Source: Azadirachta indica
Lineage: Eukaryota > Streptophyta > Magnoliopsida > Sapindales > Meliaceae
DNA length: 64,000 bases
NCBI GenBank assembly: GCA_022749755.1
Contig: CM040441.1
Span: 848,179 to 912,178 of the forward strand
Direction of reading: 5' to 3'
The notes beneath the pieces are model-generated. The model saw nothing but the letters and a program-made list of their open reading frames with translations. It made no database searches and had not been told where the DNA came from. Each line of letters starts with the position of its first letter. Position 1 is the stretch's first letter. The translations under genes and the position numbers were made by a program. Positions 24,591 through 36,369 of the stretch are shown one piece after another.

Positions 24591-24599
24591 AATTTGATA

Positions 24600-24823
24600 T
24601 ACCTATACCTGAAGTGATATATCCATAAATACCAATAATGGCAGATATACACTCTAACATACGTGTCGAAATCTTGCAAGAACTTGGCAAGGCAAAAATC
24701 AGCGAGGTGAGCTTTAAAATTAGAATCAAGGTGAATGTTGTTTGAGTTTACATCACGATGAACATTCAACGATGAACAATCGCCATGTAAATGGCAAAGC
24801 CCTTTAGTAACCTCTATAGCTGT
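24600..24823 (-). pseudogene. CLV1/BAM-like kinase catalytic-loop fragment
   Basis: The minus-strand frame reads [17 protein letters not shown], then [15 protein letters not shown], then [11 protein letters not shown]. After a frameshift it reads [13 protein letters not shown], equivalent to the family's ECMSAIAGSYGYIAPEYAY. This is subdomains VIa to VIII of a CLAVATA1/BAM-type receptor kinase. Two key residues are lost: the Lys after HRD is Asn, and the Gly of DFG is Cys. It covers the part absent from the fragment at 8885-9215, on the opposite strand. No start, LRRs or C-terminus are nearby. Confidence 0.8.
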
Positions 24824-24964
24824 TGTCTGAAAAATGTGGATATGACACATGGTATAATACAAACCCGTAATGATTTCAACTAATACCAAGTGAGGTGACT
24901 TACCTCGCCATTACCCTAATATAAACAGGATGACAGGTTAGCTACGAACCAGGTTGAAAATGAT

Positions 24965-26533
24965 TGGGTAAAGCCCACCTTGAACTAAACTCCCCGTTAT
25001 GTATTGACAAAATATTTCACACTGTTTTGACAAATGTCCACGTGACCAGAAACCTGGAAATGTGAGGAAGCATCCACATGACCAGAAACCTTAGGACGTA
25101 AGAAAATACCCATATGACTAGAAACCCTGGGACATAAGGAAATGCCTATGAATTCGGGTGTGTATGAAAATGCCCACATGATCATAAACTCTAGGACGTG
25201 AGGAAGCACCTACGCATACAGAAACCTTAAGATGTAAGGAAACACCTATGTGACCAGAAACCCTGGGACATGAGGAAACCATGACTATGAACCCTATCAC
25301 GTATAATAAACATGGTCTTATGTCATAATGTGTAAAAAAGGGTTGGAATAACTCCTTTAGCCTTGCTTTATGACAAGAGATGTGTATTGACTTATTACAG
25401 GCAGTATCCTATTTAATGTTATAACCTTGTTAATGAGGAATCAAATGGGGCCCGGGCGACTAAATACTCAAAAGACTAGGTCAAGGCCACCCATGTTCCC
25501 TTTAAAGCCAAAATTCACACCTAAAATGACCATAAAATAAGAGGTAGACAATTTTTGAATATGAAAGAGGATAGAGTGTGCAATAAGTTGGGCAAAGGTA
25601 AGGCAGCATGGTAAAAGTCAGTTGTGACTCAATAGGGGACTACTCTCAAGCTCATAAGGGTTGTTTAGATCTTATCACTTGGAATAGAGAAAAATAGACT
25701 TATGCCTTAGACCAATAGAAGATAAATACATGGCACACATCCTTTGAATGAGGCTAGAACCACCAATCCCTTCCTGCCACGTGACACCACCTAAAACCAA
25801 TGGAAAGGTGCCATTTAACTATGATTGAGCAAAATTAGGTCAAAATACCTCATCCAGTCATAGCTCAGCTCTTTCCCCTATATAAAAACATATTTTTCAC
25901 AAGTCTAAGGTAGGTGAATATTGATTTCATCACCATCGAAGAAAGGAAGGAAACCTATTCCCTGAGAGAAGACTTTCTAGCATTTAGTTATCATGGAATA
26001 TACTCTCCCAACATAGTTCTGCTACAAGGAATGTTATATGAGTGATTTATGAGCTAGTTCTTACTTTCTTCCCTTGGAAAATAGTAATGGACTTAGTCTT
26101 GATAGATTTCATTAGATCTTGTTCTCTGTTCATCAGTTTATTTTTAAATACACAAGAAGAACTATACCTATGTCCTTCAAACCTAAGTTTTTGTTAAGAG
26201 CTGACTTAAGCATTGGAGGGGGGATCACTAAAGTGGTAATGTCTGTTTGGCCGTTGTGTTGTTTTATAAGAGGTTTGTAGGTAAAGGAAGTAGAGTTAAG
26301 GGTTTAAGTTAGCTCAAAGATTGGTGACAACCAAAAAGGGTGTTGTGGACAAGTTAAGTCGCAACTATGTCAACATATGAAGATGCTTGAGCTAGCTGAA
26401 TCTCGTTCTAGCTTCGAACTACATGACCTAGTTCCTAAAATAAAAACCTAGTATAGCACTGTTGACCACGTTAGGAGCACGTAAACCCTCTCCAAGATTT
26501 GATATGGACTGAGAAAAATTCTTGTATAAATAG
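24965..26533 (+). mobile_element. 5' LTR of decayed Tat-type Ty3-gypsy element (start approximate)
   Basis: Ends just before a primer-binding site at 26534. A TATATAAAAAC TATA box lies near 25880. The first part, about 24965-25670, is similar to 450-1160 of copy A, including the 36-bp tandem repeat; after that the two diverge. The exact left end is not clear. Confidence 0.7.
25020..25300. repeat. 36-bp tandem repeat in the gypsy LTR
   Basis: Seven or eight degenerate units of the type found in copies A, B and C (TGACCAGAAACC...GGACRTGAGGAA). In an LTR this is the U3 region, where tandem repeats often act as enhancers. Confidence 0.75.
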
Positions 26534-26552
26534 TGGCGCCATTTGTGGGGAA
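26534..26552 (+). other. Gypsy primer-binding site
   Basis: TGGCGCCATTTGTGGGGAA, of the TGGCGCC...GGGGA type common in Tat/Athila elements. The gag region follows. Confidence 0.75.
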
Positions 26553-26579
26553 TTAGATCAAAATGCCTCACTGTGATTT

Positions 26580-28200
26580 ATATGCTCACCCAAGGAACCA
26601 AATGCTAACATTCAAAACTATAAGGAAGAGTGGCCAAGGACGCATGCGAGAAGCTAGCCTTTTATTGAGGAGTCAGGTTTCCCTATAAATCGTTAAAAGT
26701 CATAATGTGGGAGAGATGGTGGCAAAGTCATCTCGAAGGAAAAAGAGAAAGGCGGTCGTAGAACGAGACCTTGATGCAGAAAAGGCGAAGAAGGTGAAAG
26801 AGTTGCCTAAGACTAGAGCTTAATTTCAACACATAATGTCTTATCTATGTGCAAATTTGGGGATCCCACCACTGTTGTAATAAGGTTTGGGGACTTGGCA
26901 GAAAGTCCCTTTAGACAGCACCTCGCTTAGGTTGACCAATAAAATCTAGGTCAAGCCAATCAGTGCAGCCTAAGCTAATGCAGCAAATAACATAGGCCCA
27001 CTCAATCTAAGAATCACAAACAAGAGTCGCTTAAAAGTTACTATAGTGACTGGAGGTCAACTGCAAGCAATAAGGTCGACGCATTGAGAAACCAGAAAGA
27101 TGAACTAAGGCATGGAGACTTAAGGTACTCACTTATGGCTAAGTGCTAGAAAGACAATGATCATGAGCCTCCTTATGTAGAGGGCTTGAGGAGGTAATTG
27201 ATTGAAGTACAAGTTTAGGTGAAAGAGTTTAAGGCAAGAAAAATCGATGCTGACCCTGCAAGTCTACTACGTGACTTCAACACCCCTCTGATGGAAGAGG
27301 TCAGGAGGGCTAATTTACTAAGAAAGTTTAGCATGCCTCATATTAAGTGGCATCAAGGTCACGTGAAGATGTTCCAAGATTGATGCTAGTACAAGAAGTC
27401 CCAAATGAGGTGATGTATAGGCTGTTTCCTACTACCCTGGCGGGTCTAACATAAACTTGGTACAAGCAGTTGCCTTTGGGTAGCATAGTAGTCTTTGTTA
27501 CTTTTACTAATGAGTTTGTTTGACATTTTCAAGGAGTTGAGCCACCATCAAAAGATCCATCTACCTTGCAGTACATTAAGCAAGTGGGTAAGAACCTTTG
27601 AAAGATTTCGTCATGCATTACCATAATGAAGTCTTGGCACAACCTTCACACGGACCCACTATGACTCTCTTTTGAAGAGTGGTCGCCCATTCGTATTAAA
27701 AGATCTATAATCAAGCTATTCAATCAGTGGCCTTGGAGGAATAGTGTAATAACAAATGAAAGCATGACAAGGTTGAGGAGCTAAGTGTAAAGGCCAAAGA
27801 AACAAAGAAAGCGGAGGTATAACAATCTCAAGTTGGGATTCAACCTTAAGGGAGCTCATTAAACCAACAAGGCTGCCTTCACTGAAGGGTGATATGAACC
27901 AAGTATAACCAAGGAAAGACTAGGATATAGACTTTGTTAGTACTATCAATAGGTGACCCACTTACTAAGGACTCTAGAAGAGGTAGGAAGGCTTACTCAC
28001 GTGACCCCATACTAGTTTATTACAAACACGAGGTAAACCTTATGAATGGACCATTAAAATACCTAGAAAGGTCATGACCCTGATAATGTTTACTCCACTC
28101 ATTGGTTTCATATTCGACCAAGTGATGCCATGGGGAAGCATCACCCTTACGGTGACTATAGGTGAAGAGACAGCCTAGGTCTTCACCATGTAAACTTTGT
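26580..28200 (+). mobile_element. Ty3-gypsy gag and protease relic
   Basis: Plus-strand fragments, out of frame with each other, match Tat-type gag: EVMYRLFPTTLAGLT, TWYKQLPLGSIVVF, HFQGVEPPSKDPSTLQYIKQ (27390-27590). Near 28085-28180 TPLIGFIFDQVMPWGSITL is the end of the aspartic protease. A basic, Lys-rich patch near 26710-26820 fits the N-terminus of gag. Stops are frequent, so nothing is translatable. Confidence 0.8.
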
Positions 28201-28779
28201 CATTGTGGACAAGTTAATGGTATGAAAGTGTTATGCCATTAGAGAATACTCCGACATGTTTATATAGAGTCATGAGCAATTGTCCAGGGAATCATATCTA
28301 TTTACCACTTAAAAATATAGTTCCCAGTAGGTGAACGGGTTGGAATTGTCAAGGGAGACCAGTTAATGGTGCAAAAGTGTTACGCCTCTTTAATAAGAGG
28401 GTGTCACCAGGTCACTATGTTGGACCCTTGAGAGATAAAGCTAAAATAGAGAGGAAAGACGGTAGAAAACCTGAAAGCAGTTCCATTGTTAAAAGTAGCC
28501 CCGTTCAAGTTGTCAAGGTGAGAACGAGGTTGATCCATAAGGTTTGAGCCTATCTGAGCACTTTCAGTAGAGAATATTCTGACATGTTTATCTAGAGTTA
28601 TAAAGACATGTCAAGTTGTCAGGTATTGATCCGAAAATCATTTCTCACCACCTCAACATAAATCGTCTATATTGCTCAATAAGGAAAAAGAGGAAAGTTT
28701 TTAACCAGAAAAGTTATGACGCTATTGAGGAGGTCAATAGATTGCTTCCAGTAAGATTCATACGAGAGTCATGATACCT

Positions 28780-29480
28780 AGAGTGAGTGTCCAACGTGGT
28801 CTTAGTGGAGAAACCTAACAGCAAGCGGTGTATATACGTTGATTTCACTTATCTCAATAAAACGTGTCTAAAAGATTGTTTTTACTCTTTTAGGGGTAGA
28901 CCAATTGATTGATGCCACAATTGGACATACGCTGCTAAACTTTATGGATGCATTTTTTACTTACAACTAGGTCAAAATGCAAGCGCCAAATCAAGACAAG
29001 ACCTTGTTTATCACCAGCAAGGGCTTGTACTGCTACATAGTGATGCCATTTGGTCTTAAAATGCTGAAGTGACCTATCAATGATTAGTTAACAAGTTACT
29101 TAAAGAATAGGTCCGGAAGACCATGAAAAGCTACATTGATAACATGTTGACTAAGTCTATGAATGCAGTCGAGCATGTATCCCACTTGAAGATAACCTTT
29201 AGTGTGTTAGGGAGGAATACGATAAAACTAAACAAGGAGAACTATGCTTTCGGAGTGTTAGCGAGGAAGTTTTTAGGTTTCATAGTGCACCAATGAGGCA
29301 TTGAGGCAAATTTACAGAAGATCAAAGCAATCATGGACATGAGATCTCTTCGTACCACCAAAGAGGTCCAGAGCTTAGCAAGCAAGGTTGCTGCCTTAAG
29401 CCAATTTTCCTCCAAGTACACTAATTGCTCTCATCCCTTCGTCTATGCCATCAAATGAGCTAAGGGTAGTTAGTGAGACA
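28780..29480 (+). mobile_element. Ty3-gypsy reverse transcriptase relic
   Basis: Pieces equivalent to KPNSKRCIYVDFTYLNK, VDQLIDATIGHTLLNFMDA, KTLFITSKGLYCYIVMPFGL and KSYIDNMLTKSMNAVEHVSHL follow in the right order across several frames. The YVDD catalytic motif is YIDN here. The wording is that of the Tat lineage, whose standard strings include DFTDLNKACPKDSFPLP. Confidence 0.88.
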
Positions 29481-29984
29481 ACAAATGTGAGACTTCATTC
29501 ATGAATTTGAAGTACTACTTGACCAATCCACTAGTGTTAGCCAAGCCCCAAGTAGGAGACAACCTCTTCATTTACCTCGTCGTCTCTGTGACAGTTGTAA
29601 GTTGGGTTCTTGTGCTTAAAGAGGAGGACAATATGCAGAAGCCTATATATGCACTAGCAAGGCATTACTAAATGCCTAAAAATGATACTCAAAGCAAGAG
29701 CAACACGCACTAGCTTTGGTGATCTCCTCCTAAAAGTTGTGACTTTACTTTTAAGCGTATTTTATTACTGTGGTTAATGAGCACCTATTGAGCTAGATTT
29801 TACGTAAACTTGAAAGTACGAGAAAGCTGATCAAGCAGTACACTAAGCTGAGTGAGTTTGATGTTTAGTACCAACCATGTAGTACCATAAAGGGACAAGC
29901 CCTTGTCGACTTTGTAGGTGACTTGTTGATGATGTAAGGGATTCAAGAGTGGGATCAAAGATGAGTGACCACATTGAGTTTGCT
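29481..29984 (+). mobile_element. Ty3-gypsy RNase H relic
   Basis: Contains LAKPQVGDNLFIYLVVS and VLVLKEEDNMQKPIYALARHY, the start of the RNase H domain after RT. Later parts are heavily broken. Confidence 0.7.
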
Positions 29985-30530
29985 GTGGCCATTTGCTCAG
30001 TGGGAAATCGACGAAATTGGACCATTTCCAATTGGACGAGGTTAGGTCAAGTTTGCCATTGTTATTGTAGACTACTTTACCAAGTAGGTTGAGGCAAAAC
30101 TCTTAGCCAAGATTATTGAGAAAAGATCTACGAAATTTTTTATGGAAAGCTGTCGTGTGCCGATTTGGGGTACCTCCTGTGATCATTACCAACAACGGGA
30201 TGTAATTTGCCAACAAGAAATTTTGAGGTTTCTACAAGAGCCAGGGAATTCAGATCTGCTACACCATACAAGTTTATCCTTAATTAAATGGGTAGGTGGA
30301 AGCAATAAATAAAGTCATCAAAGATCTGTTGAGAAAGAAGCTAGGGATAAGAAAGGAGCTTGGGCTGACGAGCTATCTAAGGCATTATAGGTTTACCAAA
30401 CTACCTAGAAGATGACGCTGGGGAAACACTTTGCTCACTGGCTTTTGGTACGAAGGTCATAATTCTAGCAGAGGTTGGAATGTCTATATTCAGAACTCTT
30501 CCTTATGATGTTTGCAAAATGCAACCCAGC
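29985..30530 (+). mobile_element. Ty3-gypsy integrase relic
   Basis: Contains IGPFPI, then VKFAIVIVDYFTKWVEAK and FGVPPVIITNN, the DDE integrase core of gypsy elements with two of the acidic positions visible in context. It then fades to a decayed C-terminal part ending near 30740. Confidence 0.82.
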
Positions 30531-31417
30531 TCAATATGGCACTAGACCTTATTGAAGAGAAGAGAGAACAAGCTCAAGCTAGAGTAGTTGCATACCAATA
30601 GAGAATCACTTGACTTTACAACTCCAAGGTGAAGCCCAAGAGTTTCAAGGAAAGTGTCTTAACTAGAAGAAATGTCACCTTTGGCTTAAAAGATAGAAGC
30701 TCCACTAAGCTCGTTAAGATATAGGAAGGTCTGTACTAACTAAAAGCATGTGTGTACAAGCTAACTAACTTGGATGGATGAGCAGTTAAGTATTTGCATG
30801 ATGTAGACCTACTTTGTAGATACTACCAATGACTAGCTCCAAGTTTCACCTGAGCAAAGTGGATTTTCAACGTTCTCATTTTCTTGAAGGTGAATGATGT
30901 ATGATATTTCTGTTTTCTCAAAAATTAATAAGTTTCGACATGTTATTTTTGTTTTCTGTATCTACACCCAAAGGGTTCTTATTTATATTACTTTGTAGCT
31001 CTTGGTTACAGAGGCAATTTTGAATTTAGCATCTTTAAAGTTCAATTTTCACTTGGTGCCTAGTTAGATCATGGTATATCATGCTAATTGTGTTTATGAA
31101 TTAATGAACAAATGCTTTTCTTCATTATTACAATTTGTGTATTATGTGATTATGCCATTGTTCAATTATGATGGTTTGTATTAAGTCATATGTGTGAAAA
31201 GACCAAGTCATTGTTAAGCCTACATCAAGTGAGGCAACTGTTGCACTGAGCAAGACCTTGTCACCAAATTCGAATGCAAGTAAATACTTTACAACATTCA
31301 ACATAGCAGTATGACAAGCTGATATATATACATGAAGTATTATATAAAAGCTATGTGACTTAATTTAATGCTAATGCATATGACTTTTAAAAACCAAAAA
31401 GATGAAGCGTACCATCA
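30531..31417. other. Gypsy 3' internal spacer
   Basis: Between integrase and the antisense ORF; no coding signal beyond decayed integrase tail up to about 30740. Confidence 0.5.
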
Positions 31418-31735
31418 AGGTGGCCCCACCGTTAAGCCAAGCTCCATAAAATCCAAGTCTAATGAGGGATGTCGTCTATGAACTTTGAACTGCACTAGTT
31501 GATAACCATCTCTGTAGCTCGACCCTAACGCTGCGTCTAGCTTAGCCACCTTTTCACGAAGCTCTTTAACTTGGGTTCCTTTGTTTTGTAGCTAAGTAAA
31601 GACTGAATTTACTTCTTTCTTTGCAGTGGCAATTTTGTTGGTCAACTGATAGGTTATAATATCCTTCTCCTTGGTCTCCATCTGAAGGCATCAGATTTGA
31701 GCGTGACCTTTTTCTAGGTATTCTACAGAGGCAAA
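31418..31735 (-). pseudogene. Antisense extra ORF of the Tat element, truncated
   Basis: One minus-strand frame with two stops reads EKGHAQI, KEKDIITYQLTNKIATAKKE, VKELREKVAKLDAALGSSY, and ends HPSLDLDFMELGLTV before a stop. The heptad-rich, charged coiled-coil part followed by a PxLDLDFMxLGLT end is typical of the antisense extra ORF that some Tat elements carry between pol and the 3' LTR. Its 5' part is cut off at 31735, where copy B starts inside a 36-bp repeat unit. Confidence 0.65.
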
Positions 31736-34559
31736 AACCCAGGGACATGAGGAAGCGTCCATGTGGCCAGAAACCCTAGGATGTGAGAAAATTCTCATGT
31801 GACCAGAAATCCTAGAACATGAGGAAACAACTATGTGACCAAAACTCTAGGACATGAGGAAAATGCAACCATAAACCTTGGTGCGTATAACAGATGTGGT
31901 CTTATGTCATAGCGTGTAAAACAGGGTTAGAATGGCTCCGTTAACCTTGTGTTACGACGAGAGATGTGTATCAATTTGTTATAAGCTATGCGTTGCTTAA
32001 TATTATAACCTCATTAATGAGGAACTTAGGACGCCTAAGTAATTAGGTACTCTAAAGACTAAGTCAACGCTACTCATATTACCTTTAAAGCCATGATTTG
32101 CACCACAAAATATCTTTTGGGGGACCACAAAGTAAGAAGCAGACAATTTTTAAATATGGTAAAGGATAGAGTGTGCACTAATTTGGGTAGAGGCAATGCA
32201 TCATGGTAAAGGCTTGCTTTAAGTTAGTAGGGTACCATTTTCTAGCTTACAAGGGCTGACAAGGTCCACCTCTAATCATGATACTATGGTGAGAAAATGA
32301 CCTGTAAGTCTCAAAGATTTGGCTTAATAGACTTATGAAATTCAATCCCAATCTCATAATTTTAAGTTATTAATCCTTTTTTTAACATAATTTCCATGCG
32401 AGAGCAATAAGTCAACAAATTAATTTTTAAAGAAAGAGAAATTCTCCACAAATTTGATAAATGAATCCATTAATTCAATTGTTTAAGTGTGTTGAGTGGG
32501 AGACCATGACTTAATAGATCTTTCTATTTTTTTTTTTTTCATGTGAGAGCAATGGTTTACTTAATAAGTCAACAAATTAATTTTTATTAGGAAAGAAATT
32601 CTTCACAAATTTGATAAATGAGACCATGGTTTACTAGATCCCTCTTTTTTTTTTAAATTCTTTCCATGTGACAGCAATAAGTTAATGTTTTCGAAAAAAG
32701 TCTACCTTATTCATGTGTCAAATTATGATTGATTGATCGCTAGGCATAGTATTGCTCTCTATTGGCTTTAATACCATTGGGCCTTTGAAACCAAATTGAG
32801 CTTTCACACTCTATTTTTGAATTGCAAAAAGTAAGGCGCACCACATCTTTTGGATCACACTTAGTGGCTTGAGGGTTGTAATGTTGCATCCTTAGAAGAT
32901 TGGGTTTGGGTTTGGATTTGAATGGAGGAATTTATAAGGTATATATATTTATTTTTGAAGAGATTTTTGATTAGGATAAATATGTTCCTAATTTTAAAAG
33001 AATAGAATTATTGGATAATATAAAATTTTGTTATGGGTGAAAAGTGTAAAAAGAAAAGTTAAAGGGTTTGTTTGAAATTGAGAGGCCATATGACTTTTAC
33101 TTTTATTTGATTTAATAATTGGTGTAGTACATGTATATGATGAATGGGTTATCAGGTGTAAGGAAATAAGAAAGAAGAAAATTTTAGGTTTATGCTTATC
33201 AATTCATTACATGACCATGTGGCAAAAATATATATTAACAAAAGGGTTTTGTTATGGCAGTAGGTCAACTTATATGTATATATGTAACCTTTGCTTTTAC
33301 AAATTGGAAGCAAGGAACAAAAACTAAAACAGAAAGAGGAGGAAGAAATAAAAAAAAAAAGAGGAAAGGAAGGAAAAAGAGATGACTTGGAGGTGATTAA
33401 GAGGAGGATGATAAACTAGTAGAGACATAAAATTATCACCTGTTTATCAGGTAGATATTTATATGCAATTGGCAGATTTTAATTTTAAAATTGACAAGTA
33501 GGATATTTTATTACATTTAAAGTTTTTCATAAATGTTTATAAAATTCCTGAATTATCACGTGTTGATCTAATTAATTGTTTTTCAAATCAGAATTAAATA
33601 GAAATTTTCATATGAATGCTATATTTACAAATACAATGAGAAAATTGTATCAACATGTGTTTTATTTTTATACTTGGATGATTTGAATGAAAATATTGTG
33701 AAATAATTTGATAAATAAAAATGTGATAGCCATGGTGGTTATTGTGTTGTGCACCCATGTCTAGGGTAATGGTCCTTTGGAAAAATCCATTAATTACAAG
33801 TACGTTTTTGAGTGACGATCCTCGAGATAATGCCCTAAAGGTTGTTTTTTATGAAATGACAATTCCTAAGAATAATGCCCTTAAAGTATTTGTAGGTAGT
33901 TTTGGGGCAACAGTCCTTTGGAAAAATGCATGTAAAATACGCAAGAACAAAAGTAATGGATTAAATAATGGAATTAATGTATTGTATGTTGTTTATATGA
34001 ATATAAAAATTGAGATTTTGACTTGATATTCTACTACGCTCTTTGTTGGAAATCAATAAGTACTTTTTATATTCAAATTTATTTATTATAAATTTTAAAA
34101 CTATTTTTGTATATAAATGTCTACTGAGCGTTAACTCATCCCTACTTTTTAGGTTTAAGCAATACTAGAGATTTTGTAAGTAGAAGACAAAGGATATTTC
34201 AGGACAAGGATTTTGCTACTTTTAAACTATATGCAATTATAGGTGTAGCAGCTCATAATGTGTGGTTTTGATGTATTTTCTATGTTTGTACCTAAACGTT
34301 TGAAACTGTGGAATTAGTTATATTTTGTTAAATAATGAACTAACGTAGTTGGTGTTGAATTTTGTTAGGAGTGTTTAGAATGAAAATTTTGAAACTTACA
34401 AGATTACATATACTGGCACATGTCATGTTGTAGAGGAAATTATGCCGAAATTTCTTAGAATTAGGGATGTTTCGTATCCTAATGTAAGTTGACTTTTCAG
34501 GACAAGAAGTTGTCTAGAAGTTAAATTTGTATAATTTAACCTTATTTGAAAAAGGTTTC

Positions 34560-34790
34560 TAAGGATTTATATTTGTAGTAAATCATCTATTCTAATTATT
34601 CGTAATTAGAATAAGACACTTATCTTAACTAATCCTAATTAGAAGAGGAATTTAAATACTCGTACTTGCAATAAAATACTTTGTTTAAATAATTTTACTT
34701 GTAACAAAATATCTTTTTTAGGTAAGCCTAATTAAAATAAAATACTTATTTTAATTAATGCTATATTAATTAAAATAAAGTTTTGCGTTA
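34560..34790. repeat. Degenerate AT-rich short tandem repeat, copy B
   Basis: Successive variants of TAATTAGAATAAGACACTTAT and TAATTAAAATAAAATACTTA separated by 30-45 bp. Mirrored in copy C at about 59320-59550. Confidence 0.55.
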
Positions 34791-35269
34791 AAAAGGACTT
34801 TAAAGCTTGGGCTTTAGAAAGGAGTCTTTTTTAGGCCTTTTTGTGTTCCTTATCCATTAGTTTAATCATGTAACGAATCCTTTGGGCTAAGTACCCCCTA
34901 AATGGGCTTGGCTTAGGACATTATATTGATTTGAACTAGGCTTTGGATTACTTTAACGTTATATACCATGGCCTACAATTTATGCCCCAATGAATGGCTT
35001 GGGCTCACCCATGCTTTTGTATAAATTACTTGATAAAATGATATAGTTTTTGCTTGGGTTTAGACTAATACCTATGGTCAATATTCGTGTACCAACATTA
35101 GCCCCTTTGATCATATGGATTGTGCGGTCTTACAAACAAGCAATGTATATGATCAACTTTAAGGATGTAGTAGTATGCAATATCTCATGTTTTCTTTTTG
35201 AATTTTAAAATGCTATTATTCTATCCGCAATAGTGTATCTTAAAATGATTTGTTGTAATTGCTATGGAA

Positions 35270-35899
35270 ACGATTCATCCTCCTATCATATTGATATGGC
35301 TTCTTGGTCTCCTGGATAAAATAATAGCGCTGTTAAGGGGTTATTCTTCAGTTGTCCTCAATGGTTAAGATTCTTTTGTCCTTTCACTGCTTTTTTACCT
35401 TTTTTACTTTCAAATACTCCAATAGATAGGATTGACCTTTTGACTTCCAATATTTTAAAATACCATGTTTTTCTCTTTCTTTCCCAAAATTGCATTACAC
35501 AAAGTTCTTTCCATTTTAAGAACTTTACCCTTTCGTCTTCTCTTTCATAGAATCGGTGAGGTCCCTTGTGTTTCCACTATTGCTTACATATGTTGCTTTC
35601 TCGAGTTCAATACGAAGTTCTCTTGTGTTTCTTTTTGGCTCACAACTCTCAATAAGATAACCTTCCATCATTTCCTTCTATTCTTCAAGGTTTTCCATTG
35701 TCTTTGTTTTTTCATTCGATGAATTGTGGTATAATGGCAATCCCTCGTTTGACTATTGGAGTTTTTTAACATCTTTTGTATATAGAGGATGGATTTATAG
35801 GTAAATTGGCTTCTAAGGTAGAATCTATTCCCAAAACCAGCTTTACCTAAATCAGCTTTTCATGGAATATACTTTATCCGACCAAGTAGTATCTTTCAG
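35270..35899 (+). pseudogene. 5' part of a PMD-type ORF in copy B, broken and cut by gap
   Basis: Equivalent to the minus strand of 58212-58850 in copy C, which leads directly into the plant mobile domain at 57850-58045. Frames here read FFSCPQWLRFFCPFT, YHVFPFLSQNCITQSSFHF and MAIPRLTIGVF, with stops and frameshifts between. In copy C the first part stays open for 131 codons (58451-58846). The domain itself would lie in the gap. The N-terminal part has no family that I recognise. Confidence 0.4.
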
Positions 35900-35999
35900 N
35901 NNNNNNNNNNNNNNNNNNNNNNNNNNNNNNNNNNNNNNNNNNNNNNNNNNNNNNNNNNNNNNNNNNNNNNNNNNNNNNNNNNNNNNNNNNNNNNNNNNN
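35900..35999. other. Assembly gap (100 N)
   Basis: Exactly 100 N. It interrupts copy B at the base equivalent to about 58212 of copy C. Confidence 0.99.
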
Positions 36000-36369
36000 C
36001 ATATTAGTAGTTAGCATTCATTTACTTATAATAGATTTCTATAAGTATATGAAAATCATGTATTGCTAAAAGATTAATGTAAATAGAAATATACAGAAAT
36101 TTCTCCGGCTTTTGTTTCTTCTCCATTCACCAATTTTTGCAGTAATTATGAATTAAAGGCCAAAATAGTTTAATGTTAAATGTACTTTTATTTTTTAACA
36201 AATTGATTCTTTTACAAGATTCTTATAACTGGTCAAGAAACAAAATTATAATTGAGAGAAGGTAATATAATAGAGAAGAAATTTAAAGTATATATGTTTC
36301 ATATCCCTTAAATATTAATTACAATAATTATTGAATTTACTTTTATTGTAAGTAATTTTCATGAAAATT
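36000..36369. other. AT-rich non-coding stretch
   Basis: Nothing recognisable. Confidence 0.5.

Larger units (their letters stand above)
31736..35899 (+). mobile_element. Copy B of the PMD-associated element
   Basis: Same orientation as copy A (630-3118) and inverted relative to copy C (about 58212-62980). It lacks the equivalent of A 1812-2428 (about 617 bp), which A and C both keep. Past 33630 it continues where A is lost in the gap, through an AT-rich repeat patch (34560-34790) to a plus-strand coding-like region at about 35270-35899, and ends in an assembly gap. Confidence 0.8.

Noticed and set aside
24824..24889. VLVEIITG read as a kinase subdomain IX piece ahead of the catalytic-loop fragment
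   Set aside because: Very short, in the wrong order for a kinase, and no flanking similarity; probably chance.
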